Virus record (IMG/VR): IMGVR_UViG_3300008221_000004
Span: 1 to 43,009 of that record
DNA: 43,009 bases
Reading direction: 5' to 3' (one strand)
DNA from: a virus
The position numbers and the translations under genes were made by a program. Each line of letters opens with the position of its first letter. The stretch's first letter is position 1. The notes beneath the pieces were generated by a model that saw only the letters and a program-made list of their open reading frames with translations, was not told the DNA's origin and did no database searches. Of this stretch, positions 1-6,993 are shown piece after piece.

Positions 1-54
1 CTGGTGCCGGCTGAGGGACTCGAACCCCCGACCCTCTGATTACAAATCAGATGC
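1..54. repeat. Prophage attachment site, left copy (truncated tRNA-Thr 3' end)
   Basis: Perfect 54-bp direct repeat of 42956-43009. Positions 2-54 are, on the minus strand, the tRNA-Thr 3' portion: anticodon arm with loop TTTGTAA (anticodon TGT), variable loop, T-arm, acceptor 3' strand and encoded CCA. After position 54 the sequence (aatagagatc) no longer matches a D-arm, so this copy is only the att core regenerated by integration and is not a functional tRNA. A tRNA 3' end is a classic target of tyrosine integrases, and the integrase lies next to the other copy. Confidence 0.93.
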
Positions 55-210
55 AATAGAGATCTTTTTCGTTACAATTCAATCGACTAAGGGTGCCCAC
101 CCTGACGAACCGCGTTCAATCTTGCAAATAAAAAGGTCTTTTCGGTCAACATTCCGGCGAACCGGAACATCGAACCGACAAACCGGCCACCCTCTACACG
201 GGAGAGTGTG

Positions 211-471
211 ATGGGTGAGATAGAGCACATCCAAAAAGAACTTAGCCGTCAGTTGAAGTTGAACCGTGCCGCAGGGCACCTTGAGGATTCAGTGACGAGA
301 GCCATCAAGGCCATTAGCTTCCTGCATCAGGGCTGCGTGCACTATTCCTCAGCCAAGGATTCTGCCGACTATTGCCTTGAGGTGGCGGAGGAGTGGATCG
401 CCCAGATGCAGATTGAGATCACTCGGGCGGGTGAGGCGATCCAGAAATACAAGGACGCCGCCAATGACTGA
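211..471 (+). CDS. Small phage protein of unknown function
   Basis: 86 residues if started at ATG 211, which has GGAGAG six bases upstream; the GTG at 208 is too close to that ribosome site. It looks all-helical and amphipathic, with no recognised domain. The stop overlaps the start of the HNH gene (ATG 464), so the two are probably translated together. It opens a plus-strand set (211-2101) that runs towards the end of the late minus-strand operon. In the circular phage the set would lie just downstream of the integrase. I do not recognise the family. Confidence 0.7.
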   Translation: MGEIEHIQKELSRQLKLNRAAGHLEDSVTRAIKAISFLHQGCVHYSSAKDSADYCLEVAEEWIAQMQIEITRAGEAIQKYKDAAND

Positions 472-820
472 CCGCAAAGCCCTGACCCGCCGCGAGTTCG
501 GCTTGCTGATCATCCAGCAGGATGGGGAGTGCGGCTGCGGCTGCGGCAAGACGCTGGACTTCACCAAGCCGCGCCTTGTCGTGGATGAGCACCTGGTTCC
601 ACTGTTCAGTGGCGGCTCAAATGAGTTGGGCAACCGCGCGCTCTGGGATGCAGACTGCTCCAAGGCAAAAACGTCGGGGGAGTCGGGCGGTCGGGCCAAG
701 GTGCGTCGCTTTGAACAGAATAAGACGCAGGCCGAGAAACGCAAGCGGAACGGATCTAAACTCCAGTCCCGCTCTAACTGGCCCAAGGGCCGTAAGATTC
801 AATCAAGAGGATGGAAGTGA
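464..820 (+). CDS. HNH endonuclease-like protein
   Basis: 118 residues. The start is ATG 464, which overlaps the stop of the upstream gene by 8 bases; the open frame extends further upstream but only as a shadow of that gene. A cysteine cluster (CGCGCGK, residues 23-29) precedes the HNH core: D41-E-H43, then GGSNELGN (50-57), then a CSKAKT segment (65-70) where related enzymes often have CHxxKT. The last metal-binding position may therefore be altered. The C-terminus is very basic and could bind DNA. Small HNH enzymes often sit beside phage terminases and help packaging, but this one is far from terminase in the linear map, so its role is uncertain. Confidence 0.75.
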   Translation: MTDRKALTRREFGLLIIQQDGECGCGCGKTLDFTKPRLVVDEHLVPLFSGGSNELGNRALWDADCSKAKTSGESGGRAKVRRFEQNKTQAEKRKRNGSKLQSRSNWPKGRKIQSRGWK

Positions 821-821
821 A

Positions 822-1040
822 ATGACAAAATCCCTGAGAGAGCGGCTTATGGCCGAAGCCGTCGATGCCCCATATGATGGAGATGTCGCGGCTGTGCTCA
901 CGCCCGGCGAGGCTATCCACATATTTGCTGACTGGCTGGAGAGCCCGGAAACGCTTGGTGTCCTGTCGCAAGCGATTGATAGAGGCATCGGGCCGATGGC
1001 CATTCAAGACGCCCTCTCCCGCACTATACGTGGAGAGTGA
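822..1040 (+). CDS. Small acidic phage protein, unknown
   Basis: 72 residues beginning at ATG 822, one base after the HNH stop; AGAGGATGGAAG upstream can act as ribosome site. Helical, acidic and without a recognised domain. The tight spacing puts it in one transcription unit with the two genes before it. The open frame upstream of 822 overlaps the HNH gene out of frame and is not coding. Confidence 0.6.
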   Translation: MTKSLRERLMAEAVDAPYDGDVAAVLTPGEAIHIFADWLESPETLGVLSQAIDRGIGPMAIQDALSRTIRGE

Positions 1041-1247
1041 GCTGCTGGTGGAGCGCGCCGGAATTGCACCGAACTTTCTGGTAAGACGGGATGGATACCG
1101 TCGCATGGGGCAATTAACCCCCGGCCAAAGCACCTGCTCAGACGCCCCGAACCGCAGCCCGCACACCCTACCAAACCCGCCCGTAAAATCAAGGAATTAT
1201 CTCGCGTAAGTGTACGGAATATGATAGGATAGAGAGAGGAGAGAATG
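1041..1247. other. Non-coding gap with short inverted repeats
   Basis: I see no convincing gene here. There are two small inverted repeats: GACGG/CCGTC around 1085-1102 and GGGG/CCCC around 1107-1121. The segment 1041-1130, read on the minus strand, faintly resembles the 3' half of a tRNA (ends CTCCACCA) but has no matching acceptor strand. A purine-rich stretch before 1245 supplies the ribosome site for the next gene. Confidence 0.4.
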
Positions 1248-1526
1248 ATGGATTCGATAGAGCAAAAGCGCCAAAAGATCATAGCGAAAGCGCAGCTTGT
1301 GCCGGAGGAAGATCGGTACTGTTCAGGCTGCTATCTGGAGGCAGTCAGGGCAGGCGTGGAGAAAGAGCGCGCAAAGAAGATCGCGGAAGCATCCCACGCA
1401 TCATTGCTCAAGGGCGATTGGCTCACATGGACCTGCCCCTGCTGTGAGACGCTGGCGCTTTGTACTGCAGGCACCATTGTTCACGTGGACGACATTCCGC
1501 TCCCCACCAAGGAGCCCACACAATGA
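1248..1526 (+). CDS. Small cysteine-rich (zinc-ribbon-like) phage protein
   Basis: 92 residues from ATG 1248; an adjacent ATG at 1245 is also possible, but AGGAG at 1237-1241 is better spaced for 1248. The N-terminal half is helical and basic with a CSGC pair, and the C-terminal half has WTCPCC plus a further cysteine. This suggests one zinc site made of two cysteine pairs. Function unknown. The next gene starts four bases before this stop, which suggests coupled translation. Confidence 0.65.
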   Translation: MDSIEQKRQKIIAKAQLVPEEDRYCSGCYLEAVRAGVEKERAKKIAEASHASLLKGDWLTWTCPCCETLALCTAGTIVHVDDIPLPTKEPTQ

Positions 1527-1807
1527 ATAGACTGGAAGAGAGAGTGGCGGATCAGTTGAATGAGAAGGCGCTGGATGCTGCGGCAGATGTCGCATACACG
1601 CATCACGAGATTTGGGCGCGCACGAGCGGCAGCCCGACAGACCTAGCCATTCGGTCAATCATCTCCGCCTACCTAGCCGCCCTTGAGTCCCAAGGTCTTA
1701 AGATCGTGCCGGTGGAGACGCTGCGGAAGTGGTACATCGAACTGGATAGGGAAGCGCACGATCTGTCCGATGAGGTCGCCGCAATGCTCAATGCTGTGGA
1801 GGAGTGA
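1523..1807 (+). CDS. Small helical phage protein, unknown
   Basis: 94 residues from ATG 1523, with GGAG at 1511-1514 and a 4-base overlap with the previous gene. The open frame extends upstream, but only as a shadow of that gene. The segment around residues 35-70 (SIISAYLAALES) resembles small accessory proteins common in alphaproteobacterial phages. No catalytic motif seen. The stop TGA is directly followed by the ATG of the next gene. Confidence 0.7.
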   Translation: MNRLEERVADQLNEKALDAAADVAYTHHEIWARTSGSPTDLAIRSIISAYLAALESQGLKIVPVETLRKWYIELDREAHDLSDEVAAMLNAVEE

Positions 1808-2101
1808 ATGACACTCTCAGACCTGCGCCAACACTATCAGTCTCAGACCTACCCGCTCAAGATCGGCTTCGGCGGGGATCGCGTCTGGACCAAGCTCAGC
1901 GACAAGGGGCATCAACCGCCTGACCTTGTGCAGATTACCCGCTATGACGATGACTCGCTTGAACTGGAAGTCCAAGGCATCTGGTCGGGCATGTCATCGA
2001 CCCTCACGCAGCGCATCCCCTTGAATGCCCTTCTACCAGATACGAAAGACGTTTACGAGTATGCGCTGGGAATGTTTGCTGAAGCTGTCAGAGAAGGCTA
2101 A
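1808..2101 (+). CDS. Small phage protein, unknown
   Basis: 97 residues. The ATG immediately follows the TGA of the upstream gene, so translation is probably coupled. It is rich in beta-prone and acidic segments and no domain is recognised. The last 14 bases overlap the end of the convergent minus-strand gene at 2088-2459. It is the last plus-strand gene of the left arm. Confidence 0.7.
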   Translation: MTLSDLRQHYQSQTYPLKIGFGGDRVWTKLSDKGHQPPDLVQITRYDDDSLELEVQGIWSGMSSTLTQRIPLNALLPDTKDVYEYALGMFAEAVREG

Positions 2102-2459
2102 CCGGCTCCGGCACTGACTGGCACCGTATTACCTGCTCTGCGGCGATCCGGTGGAAATACAACCGGTCATCCAGTGTGCAGGCATTGTGGTCGCAGTAAT
2201 CAACCAGGCTCTGCATTTTCGCATCTGTGCAATATTCAACAGCAGCGGATTGGCGGATCAGGAAATAGCTTGCCTCGCGCGGGATCGTAACGAAGCACCA
2301 CACCCAGAGGAAGCTATACACAAGGAAGGCGGGCCGCTCGCATATCTTATCGAACAGCGTCTCCTTTGGCCAGCGTGGCTTGTGGCGTTTTCGCTTTACC
2401 CGTTTGACCCGCTTTGCATAGCGGTAAGAGGGCTGTTCATAGGTGATGAGGGTTGTCAC
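2088..2459 (-). CDS. Putative small membrane protein
   Basis: 123 residues from GTG 2459, with GAGGAA just upstream. A very basic N-terminus (lysine/arginine repeats, residues 14-32) is followed by one hydrophobic, aromatic-rich span at about residues 44-62, giving a likely single-pass inner-membrane protein with its basic end in the cytoplasm. The remaining part is soluble and has several cysteines. It lies at the far end of the late minus-strand region and converges on the gene at 1808. A plus-strand open frame covers the same interval (2151-2513), but it has no ribosome site and looks like a shadow. Function unknown. Confidence 0.5.
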   Translation of the reverse strand: MTTLITYEQPSYRYAKRVKRVKRKRHKPRWPKETLFDKICERPAFLVYSFLWVWCFVTIPREASYFLIRQSAAVEYCTDAKMQSLVDYCDHNACTLDDRLYFHRIAAEQVIRCQSVPEPVSLL

Positions 2460-2648
2460 GATTCCTCGATTTTGGTAGTGTTATTGGGCGCCTGCTTGTG
2501 CGCAGAAAAGTAAAGCCCGTTGCCCCCGGCGGAGACAGGACACGATTTGAGGTGAATGGCGAAAAGTGCACGAAGTAGCCGCTAGCTGGACGAGTCACGG
2601 GGGAGGCCACTCGGCCCTCAGCCACACACCTCCGCCCATGCAGCCACG

Positions 2649-2951
2649 TCAGCGGCAGACCGGGTTCGCTGGATCAATGCACTCACAGAAGTAGTCCTCC
2701 CCTTGGGCCTCAAGCGCGTCAGCAGTGGCCTCTGGCAGGGCGTTCCAGATGTAATCTGGCAACGGGACAGGCTCGAACATTTCGCACCGCATCACCCTAT
2801 TCTTCTCCAGAGCCTCCGTCAGGGTTTCCAGCATTACTGACGAGGATTGAGCGGAGGTGTTCTGGCAACTCGTCAACGCGCTCGCCATCACTAGGGGGGC
2901 GATTACGAATGCGCTCTGCGCGCTTTTCAGATGCTTCAATGCGGTCATCAT
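2649..2951 (-). CDS. Outer-membrane spanin (Rz1-like lipoprotein)
   Basis: 100 residues with a basic start, a hydrophobic signal segment and a lipobox LTSC ending at Cys29, so it should be lipidated and carried to the outer membrane. AGGAGA precedes the start; the second ATG (2948) is equally possible. It begins inside the inner-membrane spanin gene in another frame and overlaps it by 155 bases, which is the classical Rz/Rz1 arrangement. With its partner it would fuse inner and outer membranes at the end of lysis. The processed part is about 72 residues, longer than lambda Rz1 and not especially proline-rich, so assignment rests on the lipobox and the overlap. Confidence 0.78.
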   Translation of the reverse strand: MMTALKHLKSAQSAFVIAPLVMASALTSCQNTSAQSSSVMLETLTEALEKNRVMRCEMFEPVPLPDYIWNALPEATADALEAQGEDYFCECIDPANPVCR

Positions 2952-3159
2952 TGTTCTCCTGTATTTGTTTGAGTGCTTTCTCTGCGGCCTTGCGGGTGGC
3001 CTTCTCGGCGCGTTCGTTCGCCCGGCGTGCCCCGCGCGCTTCGTCGGCCTCTTCCTTCCAACGCATGATGAGATATCCCACCCCGCACAACAGGATGATC
3101 TGAGCCACCTTGTTGTTCGAGACGAAGTTGAAGAGGGAAAAGAATGCGCCCTGAATCAT
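2797..3159 (-). CDS. Inner-membrane spanin (Rz-like)
   Basis: 120 residues when started at ATG 3159, which overlaps the endolysin stop as ATGA; a longer open frame upstream only shadows the endolysin gene. An N-terminal membrane span (about residues 18-33, ending before RWKEE) is followed by a long, highly charged coiled coil (about 35-90). This is the topology of Rz: cytoplasmic N-terminus, periplasmic coiled coil. The next gene is embedded in it out of frame and encodes a lipoprotein, as expected for its outer-membrane partner. Confidence 0.82.
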   Translation of the reverse strand: MIQGAFFSLFNFVSNNKVAQIILLCGVGYLIMRWKEEADEARGARRANERAEKATRKAAEKALKQIQENNDDRIEASEKRAERIRNRPPSDGERVDELPEHLRSILVSNAGNPDGGSGEE

Positions 3160-4205
3160 CCGAGCAGCGTGTCCGCATCGTCGCGGCCTTTCTGCTCCTG
3201 CCATTTGCCATAGAAATAATAGCCGACAGATCCGAGGGTGGTGATGCCCAGAACAATGCCAATCGTGTTCATCGAGTAGTTGCTGGCAAACTTCACGGCA
3301 GGCTCAATAACGCCCACCTGTTCCGCAATCAGTCCACCAACGCTGATCGTGGCAGCGGCTTCAGCAACCTTTTTCTTGGCAAAGCCTTTGCCGCGCTGGG
3401 AATCCTCGATCTTCTTGACCTTCACTTCGGCCTTGGCTTCATCATCCAGATACTCGATATGCTCCACAGGGATCGGACTTTTCGCGCCCTTGACCTGCAC
3501 CTTCGCGGCCTTGGCTGCCACTTCCGGCGCAGCTTCACGCACGACAACCGCGCCAATCTCGCGGGCTTCGTCTTCGAGGTCTTCCAGTTGGGCCATGTTG
3601 AGGTCTGCCGTGGTGGGCTCTGGTTTGGGCTGATCGCCTTCCCAGCCCATTTGATCTAGTACCTTGATGACGTCGCTTTCCCAGCCGACATTCGCGCCCA
3701 CGCGCCATTCCAGCTTGAAGAACATCAGCACTTCCATGATGCGCCGCCGCCAGAGGCCGAGCAGCGGAATCCCGTCATCGTAGAACGTGCCGGTCACCCA
3801 TTCGAGCGCAACATTGCTCCAGGGTTCGCCTGCATTGATCCGACGCCAGAGACGCCAGCCAGACACTTCCCCTGCCCCGAAATTGAAGATAACCGAGCCA
3901 ATCGCGTCATAGGCTTCAGGCCAGAGCGGGACGTGGATCAGGTTTTCAATGACGGGCTCGACTTCCTCACGCACATAGCGGTGCAGGCGGTCGAGGTCTT
4001 CCTGCGGGGTGATCTCATCCCCGATTTGCAGGGGCGTGCCGTCAGGGCGGGTTGTGAGGCCCGATCCGTAGGTCAGGCGCCCCTCTACCGGATCGCCGGG
4101 CTCAAGCACCCTGTCCGGGTGGCGGTCATCATAGGCGAGCGGGCGGAACTTGCCGCCTGTCTCAACCAATTGCAGGAAGCTGATCAGTGCCGGTGTCGTC
4201 TTCAT
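3156..4205 (-). CDS. Endolysin, GH24 (T4-type) lysozyme with C-terminal membrane segment
   Basis: 349 residues from ATG 4205, chosen because AAAGGGGA lies at the right distance; a longer frame to 4235 lacks this. The first ~170 residues are a phage-type lysozyme: glutamate E15 in VETGG, aspartate D26/D27 in AYDD and threonine T45 in LTYGSG form the E-D-T set, with an insertion between the last two. It would cleave peptidoglycan. A charged linker rich in Ala/Lys/Glu follows, then one hydrophobic span (about 313-335, starting NTIGIVLG) and a short basic-acidic tail. No N-terminal signal or SAR segment is seen. The gene follows a large membrane protein and precedes the spanins. Confidence 0.88.
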   Translation of the reverse strand: MKTTPALISFLQLVETGGKFRPLAYDDRHPDRVLEPGDPVEGRLTYGSGLTTRPDGTPLQIGDEITPQEDLDRLHRYVREEVEPVIENLIHVPLWPEAYDAIGSVIFNFGAGEVSGWRLWRRINAGEPWSNVALEWVTGTFYDDGIPLLGLWRRRIMEVLMFFKLEWRVGANVGWESDVIKVLDQMGWEGDQPKPEPTTADLNMAQLEDLEDEAREIGAVVVREAAPEVAAKAAKVQVKGAKSPIPVEHIEYLDDEAKAEVKVKKIEDSQRGKGFAKKKVAEAAATISVGGLIAEQVGVIEPAVKFASNYSMNTIGIVLGITTLGSVGYYFYGKWQEQKGRDDADTLLG

Positions 4206-5499
4206 TGTCGTCCCCTTTCGATTTGTCGTGGCCATTGGTCATCTGCTCTTCCGGGGCGTACTCCCCTTCGCGCATGATGAAGTCGATATGATCGTGAGTG
4301 AGCTTCACTTCCGGTGCGCTCTTGGTGGCTGGCACAAGGACCAGTCCGCGCTTCAGGTGCAGGAGAAGCCGTCCGCGGAGTTCTTCGACTGACATGCCGT
4401 TGAAATAGCTGTCAGCGAGGCCCTTGGCGGTTGGGCGCTTCATCTTGTTGTTAAGCGCTTTCATGATCCGCTGTTGCCAGTATCCCGTGTCCTCGACTTG
4501 CGGGGGCGTGGTGTGGTTGGGGTCTTTGCGCTCGGCTTTCTGCCTGCGGGTTTCCCATCCCTTGCGGGCCGCGTCTGACTGGCGGGCCAATTCCGCATCG
4601 CGTAGATGCATCGAGTAAATGCGCTCAGGCAGGAAAATCACGAGGCTTTCAGCCAGCAGCACCCAGAAGATGATGAACACGATCGCCGCGATATAGATCT
4701 GGTTATTGGTCGGCTCCCATGTCTGGTTGGCAAGCTGGGCAAGGCCGACAAAGAGCGGGTGCCACGGCTGGGCCAAGGCTTCCGTTTCAATCGTCTCTGT
4801 GCGCGCCTGAGAGCCGTTTACCACCAGCTGCATGATCTGGTTATCAATGGCGCGTTTGTCCGCTGCTGCCTGATCCTGAAGCTGTGTGCGGCGGTCCCGC
4901 ATCTGGGCCGTCAATTCCTCATTCAGCTTGCCATCATTGTCGAGGTTGTAGATTTCGGCATTCAGGGGAACGAGCGCGGTTTCAAGGTCGCTGTCGATCT
5001 GGCCCTTGCGTTCTTCGAGGAAGGCCCGCTGATCCGCGATGGACTGCTCTGCCACGCCTGACACGTCACGCTCTGCCATCGCCTGATCGCGGCGTTCTGA
5101 CAGCGCCTCAAAGCCAAACCCGAACGCATGAAGGCACACAATGACCGAAGCGAACGCGCCAAGCAGGCCGAACGTCCAGCCGCCCTTGATGCCCTTGTGG
5201 GCGCATCGGGCAGAGGCCATCAGGAAGGATGCCGCAAAGAGCCGGTAGGCCCAGCCCATCGCCTGGAAGGACAGAGGCTCGACCGAATCCGGCGCAAGCG
5301 AGCGGCTGAAGATGCCGTCAATGTAAAGCAGGACGGTAAAGGCGATCAGGACAACCGCCCACAGGATCAGGTAAAGCCAAGCCGTGGCAAACCATGATGC
5401 GAACTTCTGCGTCATCCATGTGACGCCATCCTTGACCCCATACGCATACCATTCGGGATCGCGCCAGCCGAGCGGGCGGTATTCAGTTTGATCTGTCAA
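4162..5499 (-). CDS. Large multi-pass membrane protein with central coiled coil
   Basis: 445 residues from TTG 5499, with AGGGGC upstream. Three hydrophobic spans lie in the first ~130 residues (near 35-65, 78-100 and 105-130), followed by a charged coiled-coil region (about 130-225) and a fourth span near 265-290 (IAAIVFIIFWVLLAES). A long charged cytoplasmic-type tail rich in basic and acidic residues ends the protein. I do not recognise a family with certainty. Its place directly before the endolysin suggests a role in lysis, superinfection control or membrane signalling, but it is far larger than a typical holin. The 3' end overlaps the region before the endolysin start. Confidence 0.75.
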   Translation of the reverse strand: MTDQTEYRPLGWRDPEWYAYGVKDGVTWMTQKFASWFATAWLYLILWAVVLIAFTVLLYIDGIFSRSLAPDSVEPLSFQAMGWAYRLFAASFLMASARCAHKGIKGGWTFGLLGAFASVIVCLHAFGFGFEALSERRDQAMAERDVSGVAEQSIADQRAFLEERKGQIDSDLETALVPLNAEIYNLDNDGKLNEELTAQMRDRRTQLQDQAAADKRAIDNQIMQLVVNGSQARTETIETEALAQPWHPLFVGLAQLANQTWEPTNNQIYIAAIVFIIFWVLLAESLVIFLPERIYSMHLRDAELARQSDAARKGWETRRQKAERKDPNHTTPPQVEDTGYWQQRIMKALNNKMKRPTAKGLADSYFNGMSVEELRGRLLLHLKRGLVLVPATKSAPEVKLTHDHIDFIMREGEYAPEEQMTNGHDKSKGDDNEDDTGTDQLPAIG

Positions 5500-5508
5500 T
5501 GTCAGCCC

Positions 5509-6030
5509 CTATCTGCCAAGCTTGTTAAACTGCTCGGACTTTTCCTTTACTTGCGGGAGTTGATACCCAGCACATTGCGCAACCGTGGTGGCCAGCAAGC
5601 CTGCAAATGCGAGGATGATGGACGCCTGCTTGACCCGTTTTACCCATCTGTCACGGGCAGCGTCGTTGCGTTTTTCGATGGCGTCATCGACCGTTTTGGC
5701 CAAGCGCTTATCCACCATGTCGGGGATCTGCTCCTTGAACTCGCGGATCATCTCCCCGACTTCATGGCGGTACTCATTCAGGGAATCCTTGAAAGGCTGC
5801 AAAGCCCCCTGCACGTCTGACAGGATGGCTTGCCGGACATAGCCGATCTGCTCTTTCACATCGTCGTGGGCTTCGGCTTTCACGGCCTTCTCCATGCGCG
5901 CCATATCCGCTTGCGTCGGCATGTCTGACATGCGGGTTTCCATGTCCCCGACCGTCTTGTTGACGCCCTTGAAAACCTCATGCATCTGCTCAAGAAGTTC
6001 TTCCAGATTACTGGCTGGCGATAGCGGCAT
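5509..6030 (-). CDS. Coiled-coil protein with one membrane span
   Basis: 173 residues. A long amphipathic helical part (residues 5-120) ends in a basic segment (RDRWVKRVK) and one hydrophobic span (about 136-152, SIILAFAGLLATTVAQ), followed by a short tail. This is the outline of a signal-less, C-terminally anchored membrane protein; a holin or a membrane-tethered scaffold are both possible. The start overlaps the end of the PAS-domain gene by 23 bases, and the stop is followed within 10 bases by the large membrane protein, so it is part of the lysis-proximal block. Confidence 0.72.
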   Translation of the reverse strand: MPLSPASNLEELLEQMHEVFKGVNKTVGDMETRMSDMPTQADMARMEKAVKAEAHDDVKEQIGYVRQAILSDVQGALQPFKDSLNEYRHEVGEMIREFKEQIPDMVDKRLAKTVDDAIEKRNDAARDRWVKRVKQASIILAFAGLLATTVAQCAGYQLPQVKEKSEQFNKLGR

Positions 6031-6472
6031 TCAGTACAGTCCCCTTGCCCATGCCTGCAAGGTACAGGCTTCCCCCGGATGTGAAGGCCCACTTCACACC
6101 CTCGAACTTGCCATGCTTGCCCGTCAGGGGGCTCACAAAGGCTTCTTCCACGATGATCGCCTCATCAGCCCGGCGAACACGCTCGTCATTCTGGTAGAAA
6201 ATTGCCGCGGTCTCTTGCGGCCATATGTCGAAATCCGTGCGCCCGATATAATCCAGGAACTTCGGCCCGAGCAGCTCATCCACATAGCGCTCTGACAGGT
6301 GCACCATCGAATACGTGCGATCGGTCGACTCCCAACGCTTGATCCAGGCATAGCCGGGATAAGAGCGGATCAGGTCAGGCGTGATGTCACCCTGTCGGGC
6401 GTGCATCAACAGCTTGGCCCGGTCCATCAGGGCGTCCATCTTTTCCTGTGCCTCGTCGGAGCGTGGGGACAT
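6008..6472 (-). CDS. PAS-domain protein
   Basis: 154 residues. The centre matches the PAS fold very well: an aromatic N-cap (YAWIKRW, 41-47), VHLSERYVDELLG (57-69), the signature IGRTDFDIWP (76-85), an NDERV helix (95-99) and the closing strands towards GMGKGT. PAS domains sense ligands, redox state or light, or mediate dimerisation, usually fused to kinases or cyclases. Here the domain stands alone, with only a short helical N-terminus. The gene is coupled to its neighbours in the late operon (its stop lies inside the next gene). Ligand and partner cannot be read from sequence. Confidence 0.8.
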   Translation of the reverse strand: MSPRSDEAQEKMDALMDRAKLLMHARQGDITPDLIRSYPGYAWIKRWESTDRTYSMVHLSERYVDELLGPKFLDYIGRTDFDIWPQETAAIFYQNDERVRRADEAIIVEEAFVSPLTGKHGKFEGVKWAFTSGGSLYLAGMGKGTVLNAAIASQ

Positions 6473-6993
6473 TACAGGATTTCGACCGCGCCGATGCGGC
6501 CCATGTAGAGCGCCGCCTGAAGCCTTCGCTGATATTCACGCTCGGTAGGCGACAGAGGGGGCAGGCGGCTGTCCACAAGCCGGTTGAGCAGTTGGTTGTA
6601 ATCAGACTGCCAGCGACGCTGGGCGTCGGCGTGTGGCTCATTCTCGCGGATCAGGTCTTTGAGCAGGTTGGTGTCGAACATGTCGTCCGGGCTTGGCTCG
6701 GCCGGCCGCTCTTTCAGCTTGTCCTTGGCCTGGTCCATCCGTTCCAGTGCCGCATAGATGTCATCGACGGTTCCGGGGGATCGGTCTTCTATTTCCCGAT
6801 CAACGGCCCGCATGTAATTGCGCACCACTTTCGACATTTGCCGAAAGGCGTGTTCCATGGCCTCAAACCCGATAGCCTGTGAGCCTGTCAGGGATTCAGC
6901 AGAGGCCTTCAGGAGGTCTGCGGTTTCGGCGCATTGAAGCTCCGTTTCCGCAAGCTTGGTGCGGGTGGTCAGGACGTGTTCGGGTATGCTCAT
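6472..6993 (-). CDS. Helical late protein, unknown
   Basis: 173 residues from ATG 6993, which overlaps the stop of the SprT-like gene as ATGA; the open frame extends to 7056 but only as a shadow. Almost entirely alpha-helical with heptad-like spacing, and no membrane span or catalytic motif. The middle (residues ~45-110) is charged. Its stop shares one base with the start of the PAS gene. It may be a minor virion component or an adaptor for neighbouring proteins. Family not recognised. Confidence 0.75.
   Translation of the reverse strand: MSIPEHVLTTRTKLAETELQCAETADLLKASAESLTGSQAIGFEAMEHAFRQMSKVVRNYMRAVDREIEDRSPGTVDDIYAALERMDQAKDKLKERPAEPSPDDMFDTNLLKDLIRENEPHADAQRRWQSDYNQLLNRLVDSRLPPLSPTEREYQRRLQAALYMGRIGAVEIL

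Noticed and set aside
152-165. Small inverted repeat TCCGG-CGAA-CCGGA near the left att site
   Set aside because: Only 5-6 bp stem with no adjacent T-run; may be an integrase or host-factor site but there is no second copy to support that.
1041-1130. tRNA-like sequence on the minus strand, ending CTCCACCA
   Set aside because: There is an arm-like hairpin (GACGG/CCGTC) but with an 8-base loop, only a weak T-arm and no 5' acceptor strand that pairs with the 3' end. It does not fold as a tRNA.
2151-2513. 120-codon plus-strand frame
   Set aside because: Complementary to the membrane-protein gene at 2088-2459, with no ribosome site; the minus-strand reading has a better start and a sensible membrane span.
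2437-2625. 62-codon minus-strand frame
   Set aside because: Pro/Arg/Ser-rich, no ribosome site and overlaps the start of the next gene; interval 2460-2648 is best left as non-coding.
3933-4277. Plus-strand frames opposite the endolysin and membrane protein
   Set aside because: Shadow frames of genes with clear domains on the minus strand.
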